Assembly: GCA_002104945.1 (NCBI GenBank) | Contig: MCFH01000015.1 | Span: forward strand, 104,501 to 168,500 | DNA length: 64,000 nucleotides | Direction: 5' to 3' | Source: Piromyces finnis | Taxonomy: Eukaryota; Neocallimastigomycota; Neocallimastigomycetes; Neocallimastigales; Neocallimastigaceae | Part shown: piece after piece, positions 18,001 to 29,365 of the stretch | How positions within the stretch are numbered: the first letter of the stretch is position 1 | Layout of the letters: each line of letters opens with the position of its first letter | Translations under genes and position numbers: made by a program | Notes under the pieces: model-generated | Told to the model about the DNA's origin: nothing | The model's database searches: none | Seen by the model: the letters and a program-made list of their open reading frames with translations, nothing else

Positions 18001-18129
18001 AAGATATTCTTGCTTCCTAAATTCATTACATCTTTTGTGGATGTAATCAATGAGCTTACGGTAGATTTTAATTCTTTTAATAAATTCATCTATATCATAA
18101 ATTCTTTCTTTTTTAAATCTCTTATACAA
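15015..18129 (-). mobile_element. LINE copy C, 5'-truncated
   Basis: Poly(T) at 15015-15041, the 3' UTR, then a 949-residue open frame (15280-18129). The frame begins within the linker between endonuclease and reverse transcriptase (KLYKRFKKER in full-length copies) and continues through RT, FADD box, Cys/His motif and C terminus without a stop. At 18129/18130 it joins a fragment from earlier in the element. The DNA expected between (about 320 bp in copy D) is missing, so C plus the flanking piece may be one internally deleted element. Confidence 0.9.
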
Positions 18130-18180
18130 AGAAGTGGCTTATGGTCTGATACAGGATAAAAATTATTTATAAATGATCCT

Positions 18181-18183
<3 letters not shown>
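18130..18183 (-). mobile_element. LINE endonuclease fragment X, left part
   Basis: Matches the region of full-length copies encoding the SDHKPLL motif (compare 21641-21690). It ends in TAAATGATCCTGAG at 18170-18183, directly before the poly(T) of copy D. The same 14 bases reappear at 29807-29820 beyond D and E, followed by the natural continuation of the endonuclease sequence. X was therefore one continuous fragment before D and E landed in it. Confidence 0.9.
18170..18183. repeat. Target-site duplication of LINE D, left copy
   Basis: TAAATGATCCTGAG immediately before the D poly(T). An identical copy at 29807-29820 follows D's original 5' end, now separated from it by element E. Confidence 0.93.
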
Positions 18184-18228
<45 letters not shown>

Positions 18229-18462
18229 GGCATCAAATATTTTAAACTTTATTATTAATTTAATTAAAATTATAATACATGTAATATAAAAATTAAAATA
18301 AAATAAAAATAAAAAAATATGTTTAAATAAACACAAATGAATAAAAATTGGGTATAATGTATTCTAGTAATTTTAATTAAAGTAAGAAAGCCACTATCAT
18401 ACTAAAGTATAATAATTGTATTTGACTTCCAATGGGACACCGAGCCAAAGATCAAAATTTTG

Positions 18463-21400
18463 TCATGGAACAAAATTATGATCTCCATTGGTTGCGCTGG
18501 CCCTCCTGGCCTGTCTTACTGTTTCTTCAGCATTGACGCTCTTGGATGTTGCTTCAAACCTTTTGAACATTGTCCATTGCTGGCCAATAGCAAAAGGCAT
18601 GATTTTGGTTAGAAGTTCCGCGGTTACCGTCAAGAATGGTGTTCCTTCGTTAGTATCAGATTGAATCTGACGCTTACAAAGTTCTTTCCATTCCCTTGAA
18701 TTGTAATTAATATTGTTAAAACTTCTTCCCCCAAGAAGGAATTTAAATATTTTACTGCACACACTAGAATAATCATACACATTAATATTCACCGGATTAT
18801 TAGAACTATTACTATCATTAACTAAATTACTATTTAAATTAGAATTATTATCTTCACTATTGCTATCATTATTAATATTATTATTTCTATTACTACTATT
18901 GTTATTATTACTATTTCTATTATTACTATTACTACTATTGTTATTATTACTATTGTTATTATTATTATTGTTACTATTACTATTACTGTTATTACTATCT
19001 CTACTGATATTATCAATTTCATTATTATTGATAGGACTATTGGAATTACGTTGACTGAAAAAATTTAATAGCTGGACTATAGAATCATAATGTTTAATAC
19101 GGATATCTCTAAATGTTGGACAATCTAATAACCAATGTTTAATACTTTGATCTCCACACTTGCAACATGGACAGTAGTTAGGACAAACTGGATCAACAAA
19201 TTTGGCAGCTTTGGCAACTCTAGCATCCAACTTGTATCCGCTTCTTGCTTTCAATAGCCAGTAGAAGCCATAGGCAAACTCTGGGTACTCATAACATAAT
19301 TTAATAAAATCTTTAGTTTCAATAAATTTATTATCATCATAATATTGCGCTTTGATTGAATTCCCTTTGAGATCTTTCCAATAAAAGTTTTTAACTGCTT
19401 TAACATCTCCATGTTTCTTTAATTTTTTATCAAGTGTCCTACTTGATTTGCACCACGTGTATTTTCTAAATTTAGGAATGTAATTGACAAGGTGTGAGAT
19501 AATACAATTTGAGTTTTTCCATTTGTTAAAACATCTAACCTGAGCTAACGCACATTTGGCTGACAATGGAGGAATATTCAAATCTTTTGAAATAGAGTAT
19601 AAAGATATAAACGATACAGCTTTATGAACTCCGGCAACCCATCGTATTCCTTTGTTAACATGCTTCTGAGCAATTCTAGACCTAGCTTTGTTGGATCCAA
19701 GTAATGGTGCAAAGTATGAAACTCTGCTAATCACTTGTGAGTTAAGTACTAGTTTTTTGAAAGGAATAGGAATATTAGGATTTCTTAAGAATTTACTGAC
19801 TGAGAAAAGCCCTTTCAAAACCTTGTTATTAAGAGCTTTAATTACTGGTTTAAGGGACAGATTCTTATCAAATGGAACACCAAGATAAGTATAGCAATCA
19901 GTAGTTGGAATGGGTTGTCCTGCTAAGTAAAATGTTGGATCTCTCTTGTTCTGATTTTCTATTGATTCAGGACGAATCACCATCGTTGAACATTTCTGGA
20001 TACCAAATTCCATTTCATTATACAAGGCCCATTCATTAACTCTTCTAAGCATCTTTTTTAAGCATCCTCTTGTTGGAGCACAAATAACTATATCATCTGC
20101 AAAAAGTCCACCACAGCATCGAGTGTCACCTAAACTGACTCCTAGATCTTCGCACTCTTTAAATATATCATTAATAAAGAGATTAAAGAGAATAGGAGAA
20201 AGAGGGCATCCTTGACGGACTCCTTTCTTCACATCAAAAGATTTCGAGAATTGTCCATCTAATTTGACATTAGCCTTAGATGTTAAATATAAATTTTTGA
20301 TAAATTGTAGACTCTTACCTCGGATTCCTAAACAATCTAATTTATGGAGAATATTACCGATTGGGACTGAATCGTATGCTTTCCTGAGATCTAAAAAGGC
20401 CAAATATGTCTCTTTATTATCTAATTGACGTCTACGGCATATTTCTTGGATTGAAATGAAAAGACTGATACTTTCTTCCTTTTTTCGAAAACCAAATTGT
20501 TCAGGTCTAATGAAATTATTCTTTAAACCATATTCTGAGATTCTAGTGGTGACAATTTTGGAAATCAACTTAATACCATTATTGATAAGTGATATACCTC
20601 GATAGTTATCACAATCTGTCAAATCTCCCTTCTTAGGAATAGAAACAATACTGGATTCATTCCATGAGTTGGGGAAATCTCCATCCCAAATACGGTTGAA
20701 TAATTTAAGAATAAAATTTAAACCATGAGCATCATTATCTGAAGTAGTATTACCAGAAGAATTATTACCTGTAGCATTATTAGAATCATTACTTGATGGA
20801 ACTAATGCTTTGTAAAATTCAATTGGAATACCATCCGGACCTGATGCTTTATAATTTGGAGTAGTGAGGATAGCTGACTTGACTTCATCAATACTAATAT
20901 CTTGGTTGATATCCCACTCATCAAGCATAGGAAGTGAAAAACGTTTATTCGTTGGTTCTTCATACCAATGCTCCAAATCAAGACTTACACCACTTGGGTC
21001 TGATGCAAGATTTTCGAAATGATCATGCCACACATCTAGTTGTTCTTCCGTAGCAACAACTAATTCTCCATTTTTATTTTTAATTGGTTGAGCAATAAAG
21101 AAAGAATCTTTTCCAATTTTTGCAGTTTTCTTGATCCATTTCCAGGCCTTCTTAGGATTATGACTCTTCATATACTCACATCCTGTTTTAATCCAATGAA
21201 TATATTCTTGCTTCCTAAATTCATTACATCTTTTGTGGATGTAATCAATGAGTTTACGGTAGATTTTAATTCTTTTAATAAATTCATCTATATCATAAAT
21301 TCTTTCTTTTTTAAATCTCTTATACAACTTCATTTTGATTTTTTGAAGATTAAAAATTTGTTGTGAAATATGAAATGAAGACATTATAACATTATTTGCT

Positions 21401-23007
21401 GAAGTAATACTGAGCTCGTCTGCAATTGAAAAAGCAGTTGAAGTAAACTCTTTGGAAAGTTCATCTGTAGAAACATTAGGATCGTTGGATTTTGCTGAAA
21501 GTATTTGGAATTTATTATGACTGAGAATAGATTCCTTTTCCTCAATACATTTTAATCTATTCCATTTCAGAATTTTCTTAGGAACATTAAAGTCATTAGA
21601 AAAATCTTCCATAGGAATAATTTTACCATTAATAAGAAGTGGCTTATGGTCTGATACAGGATAAAAATTATTTATAAATGATCCTGAGTGAATAAGATCT
21701 TTCATCTTCGAATTGATAAGAGCATGGTCAATGTCGGAAGATTGTTCACCTCGAGTCCAAGAGATAGTAGACCCTCTAAGCGGAAGAATTTCCCAATCTC
21801 CTAATCCATTAGTTGATAACCAGTTGGATAATTTTACTTTAGACATATTAAAATCACCAACAAGAATCGATGGATGGGATGAATGAGTTTGTAACCACAA
21901 GCGAACTTCTAACTTTGCATGATCAACATAGATGTTGTGATGACTATGAGGCATATAAACATTACCAATCGAGCATTTGAATCTATTCCAGAGACTAAAA
22001 GTATAAATAGAAATAATATACTTTCCAGAGAAGTTTTCAAGTGAGGCTTGACATGAATTGTGAAAACCTAAATATAAACCTCTCATTCCCGGAACTGATT
22101 CGTCAGCTTTCTTGAAAAAGTGTCTATAGTTTCGCAAAGTAACACGACAAGGATAATCTGTATTCGATCCAGAACCATTACCAGTTTCTTGGAAACATAA
22201 AAATAATGGTTTGAAAATAGCTGTGAAATAGCTAATACTATCTCTCTTTTCGTGATTCCACCCATTGGTGTTCCAACTAAGACAAAAAGAAAAGTTATCA
22301 GGCTTGTTGGATGAGGATGAGGAAGAATCGTTGCTATTATTACTATTATTAAAGTCATCATTATTAATGGATGATGCATCAGAGGAATAAGTAGAACTAT
22401 TACTAGATGGCTGTGAAGCTGAAGAACTATCAGCTATTGAACTGTTATCAGAGTTGATAGAGCTATTAGAATTAATTGTTGAATGTTGAGATTGAAATTG
22501 TGTTTGCTGTAGATCTGTAATATTTTCATGATTGGAAACTTGTTGAAGATCTTGTTGAAGATCTTGTTGAAGATCGGATTGTTGATGAGATTGTTGAACT
22601 GATTGTTGAAATGATTGTTGAATAGAATGTTGATGTTTATTAGAAACTAAAATTTTACGTTTGAGAGTGGAAAAAGTGTATTTGTGATTCCTTCTACTAC
22701 GAGCTGAAAAGGAAATTGAGGTAACTGAAAGTTTCTTCTTTAACATGTGTAAGATTTTAATACAATCTTTTGATGAACCATGAACCTTGACTAAGAAAAA
22801 GTGATCATTGAAAGTCTGAAAATATTTAACACTAATAACTGAATTAAATTTATCTTCTAGAATAACCTCGAGTTTTTCCCATAGCATATTTACTGACCAT
22901 GATCGAATACCACGGATAAAGAAGGAGCGAATATCATCTAAGGGGATACCATAAGACCGGGTACCACGTCTGATATAATTCTTATCTTTAATATAAAGGA
23001 CTGACAT
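18463..23007 (-). CDS. LINE ORF: endonuclease plus reverse transcriptase polyprotein (copy D)
   Basis: 1514 residues encoding the retrotransposition machinery. Residues 1-120 are a unique N-terminal region with no ORF1-type motif. Residues 120-235 are Gln/Ser/Asn-rich. An APE-type endonuclease spans about 240-455 (LSWNTNGW, CFQETG, VGDFNMS, SDIDHALI, SDHKPLL). Reverse transcriptase spans about 700-1060 (GPDGIPIEFYK, IPKKGDLTDCDNYRGISL, FLDLRKAYDSV, RQGCPLSPILFNLFIN, catalytic FADD near 969, YLGVPFD). A Cys-rich CPCCKCGDQSIKHWLLDC zinc-finger-like motif lies near 1285, then an Asn/Ser tract (1320-1385) and a conserved C terminus. No RNase H domain is visible. The chosen ATG is shared by copies D and E. 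The layout suits an APE-type LINE clade with a single ORF; I cannot place the clade exactly. Confidence 0.95.
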   Translation of the reverse strand: MSVLYIKDKNYIRRGTRSYGIPLDDIRSFFIRGIRSWSVNMLWEKLEVILEDKFNSVISVKYFQTFNDHFFLVKVHGSSKDCIKILHMLKKKLSVTSISFSARSRRNHKYTFSTLKRKILVSNKHQHSIQQSFQQSVQQSHQQSDLQQDLQQDLQQVSNHENITDLQQTQFQSQHSTINSNSSINSDNSSIADSSSASQPSSNSSTYSSDASSINNDDFNNSNNSNDSSSSSSNKPDNFSFCLSWNTNGWNHEKRDSISYFTAIFKPLFLCFQETGNGSGSNTDYPCRVTLRNYRHFFKKADESVPGMRGLYLGFHNSCQASLENFSGKYIISIYTFSLWNRFKCSIGNVYMPHSHHNIYVDHAKLEVRLWLQTHSSHPSILVGDFNMSKVKLSNWLSTNGLGDWEILPLRGSTISWTRGEQSSDIDHALINSKMKDLIHSGSFINNFYPVSDHKPLLINGKIIPMEDFSNDFNVPKKILKWNRLKCIEEKESILSHNKFQILSAKSNDPNVSTDELSKEFTSTAFSIADELSITSANNVIMSSFHISQQIFNLQKIKMKLYKRFKKERIYDIDEFIKRIKIYRKLIDYIHKRCNEFRKQEYIHWIKTGCEYMKSHNPKKAWKWIKKTAKIGKDSFFIAQPIKNKNGELVVATEEQLDVWHDHFENLASDPSGVSLDLEHWYEEPTNKRFSLPMLDEWDINQDISIDEVKSAILTTPNYKASGPDGIPIEFYKALVPSSNDSNNATGNNSSGNTTSDNDAHGLNFILKLFNRIWDGDFPNSWNESSIVSIPKKGDLTDCDNYRGISLINNGIKLISKIVTTRISEYGLKNNFIRPEQFGFRKKEESISLFISIQEICRRRQLDNKETYLAFLDLRKAYDSVPIGNILHKLDCLGIRGKSLQFIKNLYLTSKANVKLDGQFSKSFDVKKGVRQGCPLSPILFNLFINDIFKECEDLGVSLGDTRCCGGLFADDIVICAPTRGCLKKMLRRVNEWALYNEMEFGIQKCSTMVIRPESIENQNKRDPTFYLAGQPIPTTDCYTYLGVPFDKNLSLKPVIKALNNKVLKGLFSVSKFLRNPNIPIPFKKLVLNSQVISRVSYFAPLLGSNKARSRIAQKHVNKGIRWVAGVHKAVSFISLYSISKDLNIPPLSAKCALAQVRCFNKWKNSNCIISHLVNYIPKFRKYTWCKSSRTLDKKLKKHGDVKAVKNFYWKDLKGNSIKAQYYDDNKFIETKDFIKLCYEYPEFAYGFYWLLKARSGYKLDARVAKAAKFVDPVCPNYCPCCKCGDQSIKHWLLDCPTFRDIRIKHYDSIVQLLNFFSQRNSNSPINNNEIDNISRDSNNSNSNSNNNNNNNSNNNNSSNSNNRNSNNNNSSNRNNNINNDSNSEDNNSNLNSNLVNDSNSSNNPVNINVYDYSSVCSKIFKFLLGGRSFNNINYNSREWKELCKRQIQSDTNEGTPFLTVTAELLTKIMPFAIGQQWTMFKRFEATSKSVNAEETVRQARRASATNGDHNFVP

Positions 23008-23655
23008 GATAATTAATTCTAATTAAAAAATATTGAATATAAAATAAATACTAATAAAAATTATAAATATAACGTATATGGAAAAAATCTGTCTCTCTCT
23101 CTCTTCTTAAAAGTACTGGATAGTACAAAAATTGTTACGATACTTTGTTTAAAGTTTAAAGTTTCTTTTTTTGAATTCTAGTTGTTAACTTTTTTTAAAA
23201 ATTCTAGTTTTGGTTTGTTGTTAGTAAATTCGAATCGCTTTTTGACACTAAACTTGTTTGACTTACTTTTCATTAAATATTTAAATTGGTAAAAAATTTG
23301 AATCAAGAATGTCGACACCAGAAAGCTTGTGAATAGTATTTTTACATGATGTAGAGTGAATCAGTCTCTTACAAGAAACAATACAACAATAGCTACATGA
23401 ATATAAAAGTACAATGCAAATGCTAAAGTTGACTACATTGGATTCTTACAAGAGAAGAGTAGTACTACATGAATACATGAATAAAAGAAAAAATACAGCA
23501 ACAAAATGTATTACTCTTCTAATTAAATACTATACAAACTTACCTGAAAATCAAACATTCACTTATTCATCAAATACTTAAATTTGATGAATAAAATGTT
23601 TTTTAATCGCTCAGTACCATGAGCTTAGTCCTAATAATTTTCCCTTGAAGACTAA

Positions 23656-23901
23656 CCAAGCATCCATTGCGCAATGCTTGGATTTAATTCTTTCTACTCT
23701 CTCAGTACCATGAGCATGAGTAGACCCCCTTGAGAAATTACATTTATTAAATAAATGAAGGCACATTCCTAAGAGGGCACCAAGCATCCATTGCGCAATA
23801 CTTGGATTTAATTCTTTCTACTCTCTCAGTACCATGAGCATGAGTAGACCCCCTTGAGAAACTACATTTATTAAATAAATGAAGGCACGTTCCCAAGAGG
23901 G
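23656..23901. repeat. Tandem 5' UTR monomers of LINE D (2 units of about 124 bp)
   Basis: Unit 1 is 23656-23779 and unit 2 is 23780-23901. Each starts with the near-palindrome CCAAGCAT..ATGCTTGG around TTGCGCAA, then TCTACTCTCTCAGTACCATG, a GAGTAGACCCCC block and a conserved AAATAAATGAAGGCAC end. They form the element's extreme 5' end. By analogy with the promoter monomers of some mammalian L1 elements they may carry the internal promoter (inference). Confidence 0.9.
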
Positions 23902-23904
23902 TAA

Positions 23905-23909
<5 letters not shown>
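23896..23909. repeat. Target-site duplication of LINE E, left copy
   Basis: AGAGGGTAAATGAT just before the E poly(T). The identical right copy is at 29801-29814. It spans the junction between the 5' end of D (AGAGGG) and its own target (TAAATGAT), so E inserted across D's 5' boundary. Confidence 0.93.
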
Positions 23910-23945
<36 letters not shown>

Positions 23946-24180
23946 GGCATCAAATATTTTAAACTTTATTATTAATTTAATTAAAATTATAATACATGAA
24001 ATATAAAAATTAAAATAAAATAAAAATAAAAAAAATATGTTTAAATAAACACAAATGAATAAAAATTGGGTATAATGTATTCTAGTAATTTTAATTAAAG
24101 TAAGAAAGCCACTATCATACTAAAGTATAATAATTGTATTTGACTTCCAATGGGACACCGAGCCAAAGATCAAAATTTTA

Positions 24181-27100
24181 TCATGGGACAAAATTATGAT
24201 CTCCATTGGTTGCGCTGGCCCTCCTGGCCTGTCTTACTGTTTCTTCAGCATTGACGCTCTTGGATGTTGCTTCAAACCTTTTGAACATTGACCATTGCTG
24301 GCCAATAGCAAAAGGCATGATTTTGGTTAGAAGTTCCGCGGTTACCGTCAAGAATGGTGTTCCTTCATTAGTACCAGATTGAATCTGACGCTTACAAAGT
24401 TCTTTCCATTCCCTTGAATTGTAATTGATATTGTTAAAACTTCTTCCCCCAAGAAGGAATTTAAATATTTTACTGCACACACTAGAATAATCATACACAT
24501 TAATATTCACCGGATTATTAGAACTATTACTATCATTAACTAAATTACTATCTAAATTAGAATTATTATCTTCACTATTGCTATCATTACTAATATTATT
24601 ATTTCTATTACTACTATTGTTATTATTACTATTGTTACTATTACTATTGTTATTATTACTATTGCTATTACTACTATTGTTACTATTACTATTAATGTTA
24701 TTACTATCTCTACTGATATTATCAATTTCATTATTATTGATAGGACTATTGGAATTACGTTGACTGAAAAAATTTAATAGCTGGACTATGGAATCATAAT
24801 GTTTAATACGGATATCTCTAAATGTTGGACAATCTAATAACCAATGTTTAATACTTTGATCTCCACACTTGCAACATGGACAGTAGTTAGGACAAACTGG
24901 ATCAACAAATTTGGCAGCTTTGGCAACTCTAGCATCCAACTTGTATCCGCTTCTTGCTTTCAATAGCCAGTAGAAGCCATAGGCAAACTCTGGGTACTCA
25001 TAACATAATTTAATAAAATCTTTAGTTTCAATAAACTTATTATCATCATAATATTGCGCTTTGATTGAATTCCCTTTGAGATCTTTCCAATAAAAGTTTT
25101 TAACTGCTTTAACATCTCCATGTTTCTTTAGTTTTTTATCAAGTGTCCTACTTGATTTGCACCACGTGTATTTTCTAAATTTAGGAATGTAATTGACAAG
25201 GTATGAGATAATACAATTTGAGTTTTTCCATTTGTTAAAACATCTAACCTGAGCTAATGCACATTTGGCTGACAATGGAGGAATATTCAAATCTTTTGAA
25301 ATAGAGTATAAAGATATAAACGATACAGCTTTATGAACTCCGGCAACCCATCGTATTCCTTTGTTAACATGCTTCTGTGCAATCTAGACCTGGCTTTGTT
25401 GGATCCAAGTAATGGTGCAAAGTATGAAACTCTGCTAATCACTTGTGAGTTAAGTACTAGCTTTTTGAAGGGAATAGGAATATTAGGATTTCTTAAGAAT
25501 TTACTGACTGAAAAAAGCCCTTTCAAAACCTTGTTATTAAGAGCTTTAATAACTGGTTTAAGGGACAGATTCTTATCAAATGGAACACCAAGATAAGTAT
25601 AACAATCAGTAGTTGGAATGGGTTGTCCTGCTAAGTAAAATGTTGGATCTCTCTTGTTCTGATTTTCTATTGATTCAGGACGAATCACCATCGTTGAACA
25701 CTTCTGGATACCAAATTCCATTTCATTATACAAGGCCCATTCATTAACTCTTCTAAGCATCTTTTTTAAGCATCCTCTTGTTGGAGCACAAATAACTATA
25801 TCATCTGCAAAAAGTCCACCACAGCATCGAGTGTCACCTAAACTGACTCCGAGATCTTCACACTCTTTAAATATATCATTAATAAAGAGATTAAAGAGAA
25901 TAGGAGAAAGAGGGCATCCTTGACGGACTCCTTTCTTCACATCAAAAGATTTCGAGAATTGTCCATCTAATTTGACATTAGCCTTAGATGTTAAATATAA
26001 ATTTTTGATAAATTGTAAACTCTTACCTCGGATTCCTAAACAATCTAATTTATGGAGAATATTACCGATTGGGACTGAATCGTATGCTTTCCTGAGATCT
26101 AAAAAGGCCAAATATGTCTCTTTATTATCTAATTGACGTCTACGGCATATTTCTTGGATTGAAATGAAAAGACTAATACTTTCTTCCTTTTTTCGAAAAC
26201 CAAATTGTTCAGGTCTAATGAAATTATTCTTTAAACCATATTCTGAGATTCTAGTGGTGACAATTTTGGAAATCAACTTAATACCATTATTGATAAGTGA
26301 TATACCTCGATAGTTATCACAATCTGTCAAATCTCCCTTCTTAGGAATAGAAACAATACTGGATTCATTCCATGAGTTGGGGAAGTCTCCATCCCAAATA
26401 CGGTTGAATAATTTAAGAATAAAATTTAAACCATAAGCATCATTATCTGAAGTGGTATTACCGGAAGAATTATTATCTGTAGCATTATTAGAATCATTAC
26501 TTGATGGAATTAATGCTTTGTAAAATTCAATTGGAATACCATCCGGACCTGATGCTTTATAATTCGGAGTAGAGAGGATAGCTGACTTGACTTCATCAAT
26601 ACTAATATCTTGGTTGATATCCCATTCATCAAGCATAGGGAGTGAAAAACGTTTATTCGTTGGTTCTTCATACCAATGCTCCAAATCAAGACTTACACCA
26701 CTTGGATCTGATGCAAGCTTTTCGAAATGATCATGCCACACATCTAGTTGTTCTTCCGTAGCAACAACTAATTCTCCATTTTTGTTTTTAATTGGTTGAG
26801 CAATAAAGAAAGAATCTTTTCCAATTTTTGCAGTTTTCTTGATCCATTTCCAGGCCTTCTTAGGATTATGACTCTTCATATACTCACATCCTGTTTTAAT
26901 CCAATGAAGATATTCTTGTTTCCTAAATTCATTACATCTTTTGTGGATGTAATCAATGAGCTTACGGTAGATTTTAATTCTTTTAATAAATTCATCTATA
27001 TCATAAATTCTTTCTTTTTTAAATCTCTTATACAACTTCATTTTGATTTTTTGGAGATTAAAAATTTGTTGTGAAATATGAAATGAAGACTTTATAACAT

Positions 27101-28721
27101 TATTTGCTGAGGTAATACTGAGCTCGTCTGCAATTGAAAAAGCAGTTGAAGTAAACTCTTTGGAAAGTTCATCTGTAGAAACATTAGGATCGTTGAATTT
27201 TGCTGAAAGTATTTGGAATTTATTATGACTGAGAATAGATTCCTTTTCCTCAATACATTTTAATCTATTCCATTTCAGAATTTTCTTAGGAACATTAAAG
27301 TCATTAGAAAAATCTTCCATAGGAATAATTTTACCATTAATAAGAAGTGGCTTATGGTCTGATACAGGATAAAAATTATTTATAAATGATCCTGAGTGAA
27401 TAAGATCTTTCATCTTCGAATTGATAAGAGCATGGTCAATGTCGGAAGATTGATCACCTCGAGTCCAAGAGATAGTAGACCCTCTAAGCGGAAGAATTTC
27501 CCAATCTCCTAATCCATTAGTTGATAACCAGTTGGATAATTTTACTTTAGACATATTAAAATCACCAACAAGAATCGATGGATGGGATGAATGAGTTTGT
27601 AACCACAAGCGAACTTCTAACTTTGCATGATCAACATAGATGTTGTGATGACTATGAGGCATATAAACATTTCCAATCGAGCATTTGAATCTATTCCAGA
27701 GACTAAAAGTATAAATAGAAATAATATACTTTCCAGAGAAGTTTTCAAGTGAGGCTTGACACGAATTGTGAAAACCTAAATATAAACCTCTCATTCCCGG
27801 AACTGATTCGTCAGCTTTCTTGAAAAAGTGTCTATAGTTTCGCAAAGTAACACGACAAGGATAATCTGTATTCGATCCAGAACCATTACCAGTTTCTTGG
27901 AAACATAAGAATAATGGTTTGAAAATAGCTGTGAAATAGCTAATACTATCTCTCTTTTCATGATTCCACCCATTGGTGTTCCAACTAAGACAAAAAGAAA
28001 AGTTATCAGGCTTGTTGGATGAGGAAGAATCGTTGCTATTATTATTATTATTAAAGTCATCGTTATTAATGGATGATGCATCAGAGGAATAAGTAGAACT
28101 ATTACTAGATGGCTGTGAAACTGAAGAACTATCAACTATTGAACTGTTATCAGAGTTGATAGAACTATTAGAATTAATTGTTGAATGTTGAGATTGAAAT
28201 TGTGTTTGCTGTAGATCTGGAATATTTTCATGATGGGAAACTTGTTGAAGATCCTGTTGAAGATCTTGTTGAAGATCGGATTGTTGATGAGATTGTTGAA
28301 CTGATTGTTGAACTGATTGTTGAAATGATTGTTGAATAGAATGTTGATGTTTATTAGAAACTAAAATTTTACGTTTGAGAGTGGAAAAAGTGTATTTGTG
28401 ATTCCTTCTACTACGAGCTGAAAAGGAAATTGAGGTAACTGAAAGTTTCTTCTTTAACATGTGTAAGATTTTAATACAATCTTTTGATGAACCATGAACC
28501 TTGACTAAGAAAAAGTGATCATTGAAAGTCTGAAAATATTTAACACTAATAACTGAATTAAATTTATCTTCTAGAATAACCTCGAGTTTTTCCCATAGCA
28601 TATTTACTGACCATGATCGAATACCACGGATAAAGAAGGAGCGAATATCATCTAAGGGGATACCATAAGACCGGGTACCACGTCTGATATAATTCTTATC
28701 TTTAATATAAAGGACTGACAT
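24181..28721 (-). pseudogene. LINE ORF of copy E, frameshifted
   Basis: Same polyprotein as copy D, now read in two frames. 25287-28721 has the N-terminal region, endonuclease and reverse transcriptase including FADD and YLGVPFD. 24181-25290 has the Cys/His motif, Asn tract and C terminus. Where other copies read CAATCCTAGACC or CAATTCTAGACC, E reads CAATCTAGACC at about 25381-25391: one base is missing, shifting the frame after the SNKARSR segment. Everything else looks intact, so inactivation is recent. Confidence 0.9.
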
Positions 28722-29365
28722 GATAATAAATTCTAATTAAAAAATATTGAATATAAAATAAATACTAATAAAAATTACAAATATAACGTATATGGAAAAA
28801 AATCTGTCTCTCTCTCTCTTCTTAAAAGTACTGGATAGTACAAAAATTGTTACGATGCTTTGTTTAAAGTTTCTTTTTTTGAATTCTAGTTGTAAATTTT
28901 CTTTAAAAATTCTAGTTTTGGTTTGTTGTTAGTAAATTCGATTCGCTTTTTGACACTAAACTTGTTTGACTTTACTTTTCATTAAATATTTAAATTGGTA
29001 AAAAATTTGAATCAAGAATGTCGACACCAGAAAGCTTGTGAATAGTATTTTTACATGATGTAGAGTGAATCAGTCTCTTACAAGAAACAATACAACAATA
29101 GCTACATGAATATAAAAGTACAATGCAAATGCTAAAGTTGACTACATTGGATTCTTACAAGAGAAGAGTAGTACTACATGAATACATGAATAAAAGAAAA
29201 AATACAGCAACAAAATGTATTACTCTTCTAATTAAATACTATACAAACTTACCTGAAAAATCAAACATTCACTTATTCATCAAATACTTAAATTTGATGA
29301 ATAAAATGTTTTTTAATCGCTCAGTACCATGAGCTTAGTCCTAATAATTTTCCCTTGAAGACTAA

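Larger units (their letters stand above)
18184..23901 (-). mobile_element. LINE copy D, full-length with intact ORF
   Basis: A complete non-LTR retrotransposon. It has poly(T) at 18184-18225 (42 nt), a 3' UTR to 18462, one uninterrupted 1514-residue ORF at 18463-23007 and a 5' UTR of about 890 bp containing two 122-124 bp monomers. It is flanked by a 14-bp target-site duplication TAAATGATCCTGAG (18170-18183 and 29807-29820). The long pure poly(A) tail, intact ORF and perfect duplication all point to recent insertion and possible current activity. Confidence 0.95.

Noticed and set aside
17890-18159. Plus-strand ORFs of 66-92 residues repeated in each LINE copy
   Set aside because: Antisense shadows of the polyprotein, recurring at the same place in each copy because the DNA is duplicated.
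23747-23953. 68-residue Lys-rich ORF at the D/E junction
   Set aside because: Runs through E's poly(A) tail and the 5' UTR monomers of D; a chance fusion frame.
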